From positions 1-50,624 of the forward strand of contig JAQYDN010000020.1 of NCBI GenBank assembly GCA_028724185.1: a DNA stretch of 50,624 nt. The letters run 5' to 3'. The notes beneath the pieces were generated by a model. It made no database searches, was not told the origin of the DNA, and was given only the letters and a program-made list of their open reading frames with translations. The position numbers and the translations under genes are program-made. The number at the start of each line of letters is the position of its first letter. Position 1 is the first letter of the stretch. Source of the DNA: Bacillota bacterium. Its GTDB lineage: Bacteria; Bacillota; Clostridia; Tissierellales; Peptoniphilaceae. This document shows positions 25,834 through 34,321 of the stretch, piece after piece.

Positions 25834-25920
25834 TTTTCTCCTCACCGAGCATTCGAATCCGAACCGCACTTTTTTCGCGTCGCTATTCTGCGCGTAAGCG
25901 CCTCGTATCTTCTCTCTTCT

Positions 25921-26475
25921 CTACTGCATGTTACTGCGCTCCGCCTCCTCTTTACTGTCGTAGGTCGCGATAAAGTAATCGGCGTCCTCGGACCGCTCGA
26001 CCATCACCGCCGTCGGTTCGAGCTTTGTCAACGTCGTCTTCTTGGTCTTATCGGAGTCGCGATCGACTTCGTTCAAGACGTAGATCTTACTCCGGTCCAG
26101 GTCCTTCCACCAAAAAAACTCGTGAGGCGCGCTTCCCGATGAAGCAAATCCGAAACTCTTCACACCTCCGTCGTCGCGGTTGTTGTCGGCCACAAATTCC
26201 CTCTTATAAAACGGTCCGACGACGCGCTTTAAGGAGAGAAAAGAATAATATCCCCGATACGCCGTGTTGTTGTAAAGTGCCATCCAACGATTCGATTGAT
26301 TTTGAAGATAGTAGATATCGCCTTCTTCCACGGGAGGAAAGCTGATTTCGTCGTTAATATACTCTACGACATCTTCTTCCGTTCCGATATACATCACGGT
26401 CTTCGTTAAAAAAAGCGTCGACACGACGAGAACCGCCAAAAGGCATGTGACGAGCGTTAATTTTTTCTTCATCAT
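25921..26475 (-). CDS. Hypothetical secreted or membrane-anchored protein
   Basis: A 184-residue protein with an N-terminal signal or anchor (MMKKKLTLVTCLLAVLVVSTLFL), no typical lipobox, then a soluble extracytoplasmic part rich in Tyr, Phe and charged residues (GDIYYLQNQSNRWMALYNN, SSGSAPHEFFWWKDLDRSK). The start follows CGGAGGAAATG; either of two adjacent ATGs would do. No known domain recognised. The gene stands alone on the minus strand and is divergent from the miniprotein at 26602; the gap between them holds the (TA)n tract. Confidence 0.65.
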   Translation of the reverse strand: MMKKKLTLVTCLLAVLVVSTLFLTKTVMYIGTEEDVVEYINDEISFPPVEEGDIYYLQNQSNRWMALYNNTAYRGYYSFLSLKRVVGPFYKREFVADNNRDDGGVKSFGFASSGSAPHEFFWWKDLDRSKIYVLNEVDRDSDKTKKTTLTKLEPTAVMVERSEDADYFIATYDSKEEAERSNMQ

Positions 26476-26538
26476 TTCCTCCGATGTCTTTACAATTCCT
26501 TCTCGTCTATAATAAAATTATCCTGGAAATGTTCCTAT

Positions 26539-26559
26539 TATATATATATATATATATAT
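26539..26559. repeat. (TA)10 dinucleotide tract in a promoter-bearing gap
   Basis: Ten TA units plus one T, between the divergent 184-aa and 35-aa genes. On the minus strand a TTGCAA (26569-26564) sits on one side and TATAAT at the other (26542-26537), separated by 21 bases; TATATA hexamers inside the tract give spacings near 17. Tract length could therefore alter promoter spacing. Confidence 0.8.
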
Positions 26560-26601
26560 CAAATTGCAAAATCTATCGATATATTCCATAAGGAGGCTAT
26601 T

Positions 26602-26709
26602 ATGAGCACTGTTCCCATCGCCGGCGGCACGTTCTTTTTTATTCTAAACGTCGTCGTCCTGATTCTCGTCGCGGCGGCATGTATTAAGTACCTCTTCGGC
26701 AAAAAGTAA
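26602..26709 (+). CDS. 35-residue single-pass membrane miniprotein
   Basis: A short open frame MSTVPIAGGTFFFILNVVVL... ending KYLFGKK with a textbook AAGGAGG ribosome-binding site six bases before the ATG and a strong terminator 20 bases after the stop. The sequence is one hydrophobic helix (about residues 9-30) with a Cys near its end and a positively charged C-terminal KK, so N-out/C-in topology is likely. Codon choice (GGC, GTC, CTC, GCG) matches the chromosome. The clean gene signals make it credible despite its size. Function unknown; small hydrophobic proteins of this kind often modulate membrane enzymes or act as type I toxins. No antisense RNA gene is evident. Confidence 0.65.
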   Translation: MSTVPIAGGTFFFILNVVVLILVAAACIKYLFGKK

Positions 26710-26728
26710 AAAAGACCAATTTAGGCAA

Positions 26729-26763
26729 CAAAAACGCCCCGATCGCGATCGGGGCGTTTTTTA
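26729..26763. terminator. Bidirectional terminator between miniprotein and trxB
   Basis: A perfect palindrome AACGCCCCGATCGCGATCGGGGCGTT flanked by A and T runs on both sides. It serves the miniprotein transcript (+) and the fni-trxB transcript (-), whose stop codon is only two bases away. Confidence 0.9.
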
Positions 26764-26764
26764 A

Positions 26765-27691
26765 TTAATCGTATTGTGTGATGCGGCGCGCCACATCCAT
26801 GGCGGCGATGCATCCGTCGCTGCAAGCCGTAACGACTTGTTTAAAGTCCTTATCGACGATGTCGCCCGCGGCGTAAATGCCGTCCACGGCCGTCATCTGA
26901 TGTTTATCGACGGGGACCTGTCCCTTGTTCAGGTCCAGGAGGCCCTCCAAAAATTCCGTCTGCGGCTTAATGCCGACGTAGATAAACACGCCGAGCGGCC
27001 TGTTTTTCTTTTCGATGACAAAGCGCTCGTCCGTCTTGTTGTTGTAGAGGACGAGGTTTTCGAGCGCCTTCTCCCCCCACAGTTCTTTCAGCTCCGTATT
27101 CCAAAGGATCTCGATATTTTCGTGGTTCTTCGCCTGGTCGGCCAAGAAGCCCTCGGCACGAAGCTCGGAGCGTCTGTGCACGATGTGCACCTTCGCGCCC
27201 AAGTTTGCGAGGTAGAGCGCCTCCTCGACGGCGGAGTTGCCGCCGCCGATGACGTAGACGTCGCCGTTTTGGTAGAACGCCCCGTCGCAGGTCGCGCAGT
27301 AGCTGACCCCGCGCGAGACAAATTTTTCCTCGCCGGGTACGCCCAACGTATTCGGCTTCGATCCGGTGCACACGATCACGTACTTCGCGCGGTACTCTCC
27401 GCCGTCGGTCTTCACGACCTTCTCGTCGCCGTCGACCTCGACGGATTCGACGCGTTCCTTCACGATCTCGGTGCCGAAGGAGACCGCCTGTTCGCGCATG
27501 CGCATGGCGATGTCCATGCCGGAATCGCCCTTGACGCTACCGGGGTAGTTTTCAAGCGATAAGGTGAGCGCGGCCTGTCCGCCCTCGAGTTCCGGTTCGA
27601 GCAATAACGTCTTGACATTTGCACGGCTCGTATAGATGGCCGCCGTAAGTCCCGCCGGCCCGCCGCCTATAATAATTACATTATTCATCAT
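26765..27691 (-). CDS. trxB: Thioredoxin reductase (NADPH)
   Basis: A 308-residue low-molecular-weight thioredoxin reductase. The FAD-binding GGGPAGLTAAIYTSRA is at the N-terminus, the redox-active CATC lies in SYCATCDGAFY (about residue 137), the NADPH-binding GGGNSAVEEALYL near 155, and the C-terminal FAD motif GIYAAGDIVDKDFKQVVTA. It passes electrons from NADPH to thioredoxin. The start ATG at 27691 overlaps the stop of fni by four bases (ATGA); a longer frame upstream lies inside fni and is not used. In an anaerobe it supports oxidative-stress defence and ribonucleotide reduction. A ferredoxin-dependent variant is less likely because the NADPH motif is intact. Confidence 0.95.
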   Translation of the reverse strand: MMNNVIIIGGGPAGLTAAIYTSRANVKTLLLEPELEGGQAALTLSLENYPGSVKGDSGMDIAMRMREQAVSFGTEIVKERVESVEVDGDEKVVKTDGGEYRAKYVIVCTGSKPNTLGVPGEEKFVSRGVSYCATCDGAFYQNGDVYVIGGGNSAVEEALYLANLGAKVHIVHRRSELRAEGFLADQAKNHENIEILWNTELKELWGEKALENLVLYNNKTDERFVIEKKNRPLGVFIYVGIKPQTEFLEGLLDLNKGQVPVDKHQMTAVDGIYAAGDIVDKDFKQVVTACSDGCIAAMDVARRITQYD

Positions 27692-28713
27692 GACCTCAAC
27701 AATTCTAATAAGCGCCCCGTCGGCCGCCACGCGACGTCGCGTAAACTCTCGATGTCTTTGCAAGCCAACAGGAGCATAATAATCTTCGATTTATGAATGA
27801 GTTCTTCTAAATATTCTTCCGCGTAGTCGATGCCGCCGTGGACGATGTATTTTAAAATCTCGCCGCTGATGGCACACATATCGGCCCCGAGTACCAAGCA
27901 CTTGACGAGGTCGAGTGCGGTGCGAATGCCGCCGGAGGCGGTAATGTGGAGATCGTCTTTTTCGAGGGCGACGGCGCGCGCGAGCGCATACGCCGTGGGA
28001 ATCCCCCACTCGTAGAGATCGGTCATGTCGAAATGCACATAGCGCATATTTTCCACTTCAAAAAAGTTCGTGCCGCCGTAACCCGAGATATCGACGTGGC
28101 GAATCCCCGCCTCGTAGAGCGTCTCGATCACCGAGGCATCCAGACCGAACCCGACTTCCTTGACGATCACCGGCACCTCGAGGGCGTCCTTCGCGGTGAG
28201 GATGCGATCTTTCATCCCCCTAAAGTCGCGGTCGCCCTCTTCCATGGCGAGTTCCTGCGCCGGATTGAGGTGAATTTGAAGTGCGTCGGCATCGATGATG
28301 TCGACGGCCTTCTCCGCCTGCTCGGGCGTCAAGTTCGCGTTCATGTTCCCGACGACGATGCCCTCCTCGCCGATGATATCTCTTACAATTTTAAAGCTCT
28401 CGATGCTCGCCTCGTCTTCCATGGCGATCGTTTCACTGCCGACGGCCATGGGGATTTTAAGTCGTTTCGCGAGTTCCGCCAAATCGGAGTTGATGTTTTC
28501 CGCAAATTCGGTCCCCCCGGTGATGGCGTTAATCATGAGGGGAAAGTTGATCTCCTTTCCGAGGTACGTCGTCGACGTGTCGATCTCCTCGATCGCCAGT
28601 TCCGGCAACGATATATTCGGAAGGTAGATATCGCTAAAAAGCGGATCACCGCGGTGTTCCGTCTTTAGATAGTTTTCTACGTGTTCTCTTTTTCTATATT
28701 GTCTCACTTGCAT
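27688..28713 (-). CDS. fni: Type 2 isopentenyl-diphosphate delta-isomerase
   Basis: A 341-residue FMN- and NADPH-dependent isomerase that interconverts isopentenyl and dimethylallyl diphosphate. Family marks are RKREHVENYLKTEHRG at the N-terminus, LMINAITGGTEFAENIN, the TIM-barrel segments VPVIVKEVGFG, ISGYGGTNF and the phosphate/FMN loop TASGGIRTALDLVKCL. I choose ATG 28713 because AAAGGCTGGG precedes it; an ATG ten codons upstream overlaps the promoter and lacks a site. It is the first gene of an fni-trxB operon with four-base overlap. Type 2 isomerases usually occur with the mevalonate pathway; none of its enzymes is in this window. Confidence 0.93.
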   Translation of the reverse strand: MQVRQYRKREHVENYLKTEHRGDPLFSDIYLPNISLPELAIEEIDTSTTYLGKEINFPLMINAITGGTEFAENINSDLAELAKRLKIPMAVGSETIAMEDEASIESFKIVRDIIGEEGIVVGNMNANLTPEQAEKAVDIIDADALQIHLNPAQELAMEEGDRDFRGMKDRILTAKDALEVPVIVKEVGFGLDASVIETLYEAGIRHVDISGYGGTNFFEVENMRYVHFDMTDLYEWGIPTAYALARAVALEKDDLHITASGGIRTALDLVKCLVLGADMCAISGEILKYIVHGGIDYAEEYLEELIHKSKIIMLLLACKDIESLRDVAWRPTGRLLELLRS

Positions 28714-28738
28714 CCCAGCCTTTAAGTTTGATGATAAT

Positions 28739-28767
28739 ATCATATCATTTATTCAGAAAGTGCTCAA
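28739..28767 (-). promoter_or_regulatory. fni-trxB promoter
   Basis: -35 TTGAGC (28767-28762), a 17-base spacer and -10 TATGAT (28744-28739) on the minus strand. Transcription would begin just upstream of the chosen fni start, which also argues against the longer upstream start. Confidence 0.65.
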
Positions 28768-28784
28768 ATTTTCTTGCATAATAA

Positions 28785-28804
28785 ATACCGCCCGAAGGCG
28801 GCAT
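28785..28804 (-). terminator. Terminator of the P-type cation ATPase gene
   Basis: ATGCCGCC-TTCG-GGCGGTAT, an eight-base stem with a UUCG tetraloop followed by TTATT, about ten bases past the stop codon. Confidence 0.75.
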
Positions 28805-28813
28805 CTATCCAAC

Positions 28814-31525
28814 TTAATTCTTGTCTGCGCGGGCGTGTCTGAAACGGATGACCTTTTGGATTTCCCCGATGACCAAGGGAATGAACGAGGAAATTAAGAC
28901 GATCGCCCAGTCCATCATATTTAAGTCCGTCATGTGGAAAAGTTCTTCCAAAAACGGCACGTAGAGGACGACGAGGACGAGCGCGAGCGACAAAAGCACC
29001 GCCTGATTTAAGCGCTTATTCGTGAAAAATCCGATCTTCGCGAGCGTATCGTCGATACTTCTCGAGGAAAACGAGCGGAACAATTCGCTGAAGACGAGCG
29101 TCGAAAACGCCATCGTCCGCGAGTAGACGAGTCCGTCGCCCGTCCGTCCGTGGGTCGTAAGCGCGTAGTAGTACACGCCCAGGGTCGCGATCGTAATGGC
29201 GATCGACTGGATGACGAGCGTAATGGTCACCTTTCGGTCGAGGATCGGCTCCTTCGGATCTCTCGGCGGCTCGTGCATAATCTCTTCCTCTCCCTTTTCC
29301 ACGCCGAGCGCGAGTGCGGGGAAGGAGTCCGTGACGAGGTTGAGCCAGAGCAGCTGTATCGGTAAAAACGGCGTCGGCAGATTCATGATGATCGATAGGA
29401 ATACGACCAATACCTCGCCGATATTACAGCTTAAGAGGAAAGTGACGAACTTTTTGATGTTCGCGTAAATGATGCGTCCCTCTTCGACGGCGTGGACGAT
29501 CGTCGCGAAGTTGTCGTCGGTTAAGATGACGTCGGCGGTATTTTTTGCGACGTCGGTTCCCGTGATGCCCATCGCGATGCCGATGTCGCCTTTTTTAATG
29601 GCGGGGGCGTCGTTAACCCCGTCGCCGGTCATCGCGGTAATTTCGCCGTTGGCCTTAAGTGCCGTGACGATCTGTACCTTATTTTCGGGCGATACGCGGG
29701 CAAAGACGCGCGTGGTCTTTACGATTTCTCGAATTTCCTCGGGACTCTTGCCGTTGAGTTCTTCGCCCATCATCGCGTCGTCGCCCTCCCGCAGGATGCC
29801 GAGTTCGCGCGCGATCGCCTTGGCCGTAAGCAGGTAGTCTCCCGTGATCATGACGGGAACGATGCCCGCGTTTCGACATTCCTTAATGGCGTCTTTGACT
29901 TCGGGACGCGCGGGGTCGATCATGCCCGTGAGGCCGACAAAGACCATGTCTTTTTCGTGGTCTTCGCTCGAAAGTTCATCGGGAAGCGCGTCGTAGTTGC
30001 GATACGCGAAGGCGAGCACACGCAGGGCATTTTCCGCAAATCGGTTGTTTTGCTCCGAAATCGCCTCGCGGTCCGCCTCGGTCATCTCGACGACGTCGCC
30101 GTCCTTTAAGATGTATCGGCAGCGGCTCAAGACGATATCCGGCGCTCCCTTGGTAAAGGAGGAGACCTGGCCGTCGAAGAAGTTTTCGTGGAAGGTCGAC
30201 ATCATCTTTCGATCGGAGTCGAAGGGAATCTCGCCGATGCGCGGATAACTCGACTCGAGTTCTTTCTCCTCGATCCCCTGTTTCCCCGAAAGCGTGATGA
30301 GCGCGCCCTCCGTCGGATCTCCCAAGATGTCGTAGGTGCCGTCTTCCTCGATGAGGTCGGCGTCGTTTGTGAGCGTCGCAATCGAGGTGAGTGTCCTAAG
30401 TCCCTTCACGTCGTCGAGTCCGACGGCCTTTCCTTCATAAGTTACCTCGCCCTTCGGCGCGTAACCGGTCCCCGAGACTTCAAGCACTTTTCCGTCGACG
30501 TAGACGTTTGTCACCGTCATTTCATTTTGCGTGAGCGTCCCGGTCTTGTCGGAACAGATATACGTCGTCGTCCCCAAGGTCTCGACCGCGAGCAGGCGCT
30601 TGACGATGGCGTTTTTCTTCGCCATATTCCCCATGCCCATGGCGAGGACGATCGTGACGATCGCGGGAAGCCCCTCGGGGATCGCCGCGACGGCGAGAGA
30701 TACCGATGTCATAAACATGCGCAGCGTGTCGTGTCCGTAAATTTTACCGACGATAAAGACGACGGCACAGACGGCGACGACGAGGATACCGAGTGTCTTC
30801 GACAGTCCCGCGAGTTTGCGCTGAAGCGGCGTCTGTTTTTCTTCCATCGTCGAAAGCGACGTCGCGATCTTACCGATTTCGGTCTCTTCGCCCGTCTCGG
30901 TGACGATGCCCCTGCCGCGACCGTATGTGACGATCGAGGCGGAGTATGCGTAGTTTAGGCGGTCGCCGATTCCGACGTCGTCATCGAAGACCTCCTCGGC
31001 GTCTTTTTCCACCGCAACCGACTCTCCGGTCAAAGACGATTCGTCGATCTTTAAATTCGAACTCTCGATCAGGCGCATATCCGCCGGCACGATGTCGCCC
31101 GTTTGAAGGACGACGATGTCGCCCGGAACGACCTTCGTCGCGTCGAGCTCGATCGACTTTCCGTCGCGAATGACCTTCACTGTGGGCGAGCTCATCTTCT
31201 TAAGTGCGGCGATCGCCTCTTCCGCCTTGCCCTCCTGGAAAATACTCAAGAGCGCGTTGACGATGACGATCGCGAGGATGATGACCGAGTCGACCCATTC
31301 GCCGACGACGCCCGAAATAACCGCGGCGATCAACAAGATAATGATCATCGGATCGAGAAATTGTTCCGCGAATTTTTTAATCAGCGGCTTTTTTTCCTCC
31401 TCCTGCAGCTCGTTCGCCCCGTGTTCCTGAAGACGCTTCTCGGCCTCGGCTCGCGTAAGACCCTTTCCGGGGTCGCTCGACAGTTCACCGATCACATCCC
31501 GGGGGGACATTTTGTACCAATCCAT
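28814..31525 (-). CDS. P-type Ca2+/Mn2+-type cation ATPase under a Mn riboswitch
   Basis: A 903-residue P2A-type ATPase of the SERCA/PMR1 group. A cation ATPase N-terminal domain (ANELQEEEKKPL) precedes the actuator loop (IDESSLTGESVAVEK), M4 with AAIPEGLPAIVTI, the phosphorylation site CSDKTGTLTQNEM, the hinge TGDGVNDAPAIKKGDIGIAMG and M6 with WLNLVTDSFPALALG. The PEGLP and NxxTD patterns are the usual Ca2+ ligands. A yybP-ykoY riboswitch with a terminator directly upstream (separate entry) suggests that expression rises with Mn2+, and related Firmicutes ATPases with this leader (YoaB, MgaP type) export manganese, so Mn2+ efflux is plausible. AGGAGGAGG precedes the ATG. It is a single-gene unit with its own terminator. 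Confidence 0.92.
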   Translation of the reverse strand: MDWYKMSPRDVIGELSSDPGKGLTRAEAEKRLQEHGANELQEEEKKPLIKKFAEQFLDPMIIILLIAAVISGVVGEWVDSVIILAIVIVNALLSIFQEGKAEEAIAALKKMSSPTVKVIRDGKSIELDATKVVPGDIVVLQTGDIVPADMRLIESSNLKIDESSLTGESVAVEKDAEEVFDDDVGIGDRLNYAYSASIVTYGRGRGIVTETGEETEIGKIATSLSTMEEKQTPLQRKLAGLSKTLGILVVAVCAVVFIVGKIYGHDTLRMFMTSVSLAVAAIPEGLPAIVTIVLAMGMGNMAKKNAIVKRLLAVETLGTTTYICSDKTGTLTQNEMTVTNVYVDGKVLEVSGTGYAPKGEVTYEGKAVGLDDVKGLRTLTSIATLTNDADLIEEDGTYDILGDPTEGALITLSGKQGIEEKELESSYPRIGEIPFDSDRKMMSTFHENFFDGQVSSFTKGAPDIVLSRCRYILKDGDVVEMTEADREAISEQNNRFAENALRVLAFAYRNYDALPDELSSEDHEKDMVFVGLTGMIDPARPEVKDAIKECRNAGIVPVMITGDYLLTAKAIARELGILREGDDAMMGEELNGKSPEEIREIVKTTRVFARVSPENKVQIVTALKANGEITAMTGDGVNDAPAIKKGDIGIAMGITGTDVAKNTADVILTDDNFATIVHAVEEGRIIYANIKKFVTFLLSCNIGEVLVVFLSIIMNLPTPFLPIQLLWLNLVTDSFPALALGVEKGEEEIMHEPPRDPKEPILDRKVTITLVIQSIAITIATLGVYYYALTTHGRTGDGLVYSRTMAFSTLVFSELFRSFSSRSIDDTLAKIGFFTNKRLNQAVLLSLALVLVVLYVPFLEELFHMTDLNMMDWAIVLISSFIPLVIGEIQKVIRFRHARADKN

Positions 31526-31538
31526 AAAACCTCCTCCT

Positions 31539-31648
31539 AAAAAAAAGACTTTTGTCCTCCGGACAAAAGTCTCACAGCCTGTTCAGGATCTACGACCGGG
31601 CGTTCAGCCGGTATGACGATCGTAGATAATTGTTACTCCCCTTTGTGT
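31539..31648 (-). ncRNA. yybP-ykoY (Mn2+) riboswitch with terminator
   Basis: The minus-strand leader contains the family hallmark CAAAGGGGAGTAAC (31645-31632), a central hairpin ATCTACGAtcgtcat...CCGGCTGAACGCCCGGtcgTAGAT and the closing CCTGAACAGGCTGTGAGAC half. Next comes an expression platform: a perfect 12-base stem AGACTTTTGTCC/GGACAAAAGTCT with three-base loop and eight T (31572-31539), ending directly against the ribosome-binding site of the ATPase. yybP-ykoY RNAs bind Mn2+ and normally prevent termination, so Mn2+ should switch the ATPase on. It begins just after a strong promoter. Confidence 0.88.
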
Positions 31649-31655
31649 GCCTGCT

Positions 31656-31685
31656 ATTATACCAAAGGCGATGCGGCATCGTCAA
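31656..31685 (-). promoter_or_regulatory. Promoter of the Mn riboswitch-ATPase unit
   Basis: -35 TTGACG (31685-31680), an 18-base spacer and -10 TATAAT (31661-31656), starting transcription about ten bases before the riboswitch motif. Confidence 0.8.
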
Positions 31686-31794
31686 TCCATTTATCGCTTT
31701 ATGCGTTTTCCGGATTGACGATATATTTTTCGAAGATACGATACGCTCAAGCCATAGACGATGGGAAAACATTTTTAGGTATCGCGTTATCATC

Positions 31795-31824
31795 TTGAAG
31801 TACACGCCGTCCATACGGTATATT
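31795..31824 (+). promoter_or_regulatory. Promoter of the stalk-domain protein gene
   Basis: -35 TTGAAG (31795-31800), an 18-base spacer and -10 TATATT (31819-31824). An alternative further upstream is TTGACG (31715-31720), 16 bases, TACGAT (31737-31742). Confidence 0.55.
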
Positions 31825-31877
31825 AATAGCATACATAAGATCCAATTATTCTAAACTAGATTAGAAAGGAGTTTACC

Positions 31878-32966
31878 ATGAAAAAATGGAGCGTCTTACT
31901 ACTCTCCCTACTTCTCTTTATCCCGACGCGCGCCTTCGCTGAGCGCGACGTCCACCTATTTATGCATAGTAATTACGTCTACGGCGACGTCGCCCCCCGC
32001 ATCGAAAACAACCGCGTCCTCGTCCCCCTTCGCCTGATCGGCGAGGAGACGGGTTGCAACGTACAGTGGATTCAGAGCGAACGGAAAATTCGAATCACAA
32101 AATACAGTTACCCCTCCGACAGAGTGATCGAACTCACACTCGACAGCAACGTGGCGCACGTCTCCGAGGACTATTTCAACAAGACGGTCCGCATGGACGT
32201 CGCGCCGAAAATTGTCGACAACCGCACGCTCGTACCCATCCGCTTTATTTCGGAGACCTTCGAGGAAAAGGTTACCTGGGACGAGGCGAACCGCACGGTC
32301 GCCATCGGCGAGGCTTACTACCCGCCGCGCGACTTTAAACTGCTCGATGTCCACTTCGGCGACCGCAACTTTAAGGTCCATTCCTTTGTCGCCGGCGATC
32401 GCCGCATGATTTCGCTGAAAGACTTCGCCGCGGCGATGCAGTGGCCGTATTCCTTCAAGCGGGGTGTCCTCGGCCCCTTCGAAGACGCTTTGACGATTTC
32501 TCTCGAGGAACCGTCGACGGGAAAGATTGTTACAATCGACGATTACGCCGGTGTCCAATGTGACGGTTTCGACATTTATTCGTTTCATTCGGAAGCACGA
32601 ATATATCCCTATCTTTTACTCGACGGCGACCACTATCTTTCTGTCAACGAGTTGATGTCGGCGCTGCATTGGAACTTCAGCGAAGAAGGAGGCGATCTCT
32701 TCCTCGGCGAAAATAACGAAAATACGCGGTATGCGGTCTATTATAATTTTTCCGATGAAAATTCTAATTACTCTCGCGTACCTTCCGACATCAATTGGGT
32801 CGAGTATAGAAACAACCATTACTATCTGATGCCCTTAAATAAAACCGTCGATCAATACTGGGATTCCGAGTATTCATTCGGCGAGGACGACGCCCACTTC
32901 TTCGGCATGAATAACTTTATGCTCGATCAGGAGACGCAATCCGTCGACCTTATGATCGCCGGTTAA
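31878..32966 (+). CDS. Secreted protein with copper amine oxidase N-terminal-like stalk domain
   Basis: A 362-residue exported protein with a signal peptide (MKKWSVLLLSLLLFIPTRAFA, cleavage after AFA). The next 120 residues contain the stalk-domain repeats RIENNRVLVPLRLIGEETG and KIVDNRTLVPIRFISETF, each followed by VxWDexxRxvxI. This domain appears in many Firmicutes surface proteins and was named for copper amine oxidase, though most members lack enzyme activity. The rest (DRRMISLKDFAAAMQWPYSF; HYLSVNELMSALHWNFSEEG) looks like further related repeats; no catalytic residues identified. GAAAGGAG precedes the ATG. It is monocistronic, divergent from the Mn riboswitch, and ends at a terminator shared with serS. 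Probably a cell-surface protein. Confidence 0.85.
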   Translation: MKKWSVLLLSLLLFIPTRAFAERDVHLFMHSNYVYGDVAPRIENNRVLVPLRLIGEETGCNVQWIQSERKIRITKYSYPSDRVIELTLDSNVAHVSEDYFNKTVRMDVAPKIVDNRTLVPIRFISETFEEKVTWDEANRTVAIGEAYYPPRDFKLLDVHFGDRNFKVHSFVAGDRRMISLKDFAAAMQWPYSFKRGVLGPFEDALTISLEEPSTGKIVTIDDYAGVQCDGFDIYSFHSEARIYPYLLLDGDHYLSVNELMSALHWNFSEEGGDLFLGENNENTRYAVYYNFSDENSNYSRVPSDINWVEYRNNHYYLMPLNKTVDQYWDSEYSFGEDDAHFFGMNNFMLDQETQSVDLMIAG

Positions 32967-32970
32967 ATAA

Positions 32971-33008
32971 AAAAACAGCCGTCGGCACGATGCCCGCGGC
33001 TGTTTTTC
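32971..33008. terminator. Bidirectional terminator between stalk protein and serS
   Basis: The inverted repeat AAACAGCCG..GGCA..TGCC..GCGGCTGTTTT has A/T runs on both sides, between converging genes. Confidence 0.85.
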
Positions 33009-33021
33009 TATCTTCTTCTTT

Positions 33022-34311
33022 TTATTTGACTTTTTCGATTTTTTCCTTAAATCCCATATAGGGCCGCAGAACTTCGGGGATGTTGATGCTGCCGTCTTCC
33101 TGATAGTGGTTTTCCAAGAAGGCGATCAGCATCCTCGGCGGTGCGACGACGGTGTTGTTTAGGGTATGGGCGAGGTAGAGTTTGCCGTCTTCACCGCGCA
33201 CGCGGATATTTAGGCGGCGCGCCTGTGCGTCTCCGAGGTTCGAGCAGCTGCCGACCTCGAAGTATTTCTTCTGTCTCGGCGACCACGCCTCGACGTCGAC
33301 GCTCTTGACCTTGAGGTCGGCGAGGTCGCCCGAACAACATTCCAAGGTTCTTACGGGGATATCCATGCTGCGGAAGAACTCGACGGTGTTGTTCCAAAGC
33401 TCGTCGTAAAATTTCATGCTGTCTTCGGGCTTACAGACGATGATCATCTCCTGCTTTTCGAATTGGTGGATGCGGTAGACGCCGCGCTCCTCGATGCCGT
33501 GCGCACCGACTTCTTTTCTGAAGCAGGGCGAATAGCTCGTGAGTTTGTGCGGAAGCGTCGCCTCGTCGGAGATCGAGTCGATGTATTTTCCGATCATCGA
33601 GTGTTCGCTCGTCCCGATCAAATAGAGGTCTTCGCCCTCGATTTTATACATCATGTCTTCCATTTCGGCAAAACTCATGACGCCGCTTACGACGTCGCTT
33701 CGAATCATAAAGGGCGGGATATGGTAGATATAACCCTTGTCGATCATAAAGTCGCGCGCGTAAGAGAGGATCGCCGAGTGAAGTCTCGCGATGTCGCCCA
33801 TCAAATAGTAGAACCCGCTGCCCGAAGTCTTTCTCGAGCTGTCGAGGTCCACGCCGTTCACCGATTCCATGATGTCGATGTGGTAGGGCACCTCGTAATC
33901 GGGGACGACGGGCTCGCCGAAGCGCTCGACTTCGACGTTTTCGGAGTCGTCTTTTCCGATCGGCACGCTGTCGTCCATAATTTGGGGAATGACGAGCATA
34001 ATTTCGCGAATGCGCTCGCTCATCTCACCCTCTTCTTTTTCCAAAGCTTCGATGCGGTCGTTGATCTTTTTGACTTCCGCCTTGACGTCTTCGGCCTCGT
34101 CTTTCTTGCCGTCTTTCATCAAGCCGCCGATAGACTTCGAAAGCTTGTTGCGTTTTGCGCGCAGTTCGTCGCCTTCGGTCTTCGCCTTCCTGTTTTGGAC
34201 GTCGAGTTCGAGTACCTCGTCGACCAGCGGTAACTTCTCATCTTGGAATTTCTTTTTGATGTTTTCTTTTACGAGTTCGGGGTTCTCGCGAACCAATTTC
34301 ATATCGAGCAT
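33022..34311 (-). CDS. serS: Serine--tRNA ligase
   Basis: A 429-residue class II aminoacyl-tRNA synthetase. The N-terminal helical hairpin (residues 1-100, rich in Glu/Lys) grips the long variable arm of tRNA(Ser). The catalytic core includes TSEHSMIGKY, motif 2 FRKEVGAHGIEERGVYRIHQF, the serine-binding EKQEM and motif 3 near GDAQARRLNIRVR, ending in the usual HTLNNTVVAPPRML stretch. It charges tRNA(Ser) and tRNA(Sec) with serine. GGAGGTTTAAG precedes the ATG. It is preceded by a T-box leader, so expression rises when tRNA(Ser) is uncharged. Confidence 0.97.
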   Translation of the reverse strand: MLDMKLVRENPELVKENIKKKFQDEKLPLVDEVLELDVQNRKAKTEGDELRAKRNKLSKSIGGLMKDGKKDEAEDVKAEVKKINDRIEALEKEEGEMSERIREIMLVIPQIMDDSVPIGKDDSENVEVERFGEPVVPDYEVPYHIDIMESVNGVDLDSSRKTSGSGFYYLMGDIARLHSAILSYARDFMIDKGYIYHIPPFMIRSDVVSGVMSFAEMEDMMYKIEGEDLYLIGTSEHSMIGKYIDSISDEATLPHKLTSYSPCFRKEVGAHGIEERGVYRIHQFEKQEMIIVCKPEDSMKFYDELWNNTVEFFRSMDIPVRTLECCSGDLADLKVKSVDVEAWSPRQKKYFEVGSCSNLGDAQARRLNIRVRGEDGKLYLAHTLNNTVVAPPRMLIAFLENHYQEDGSINIPEVLRPYMGFKEKIEKVK

Positions 34312-34321
34312 CTTAAACCTC

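Noticed and set aside
31590-31832. 80-codon frame in the riboswitch region
   Set aside because: Covers the yybP-ykoY motif and promoter; no coding signature.
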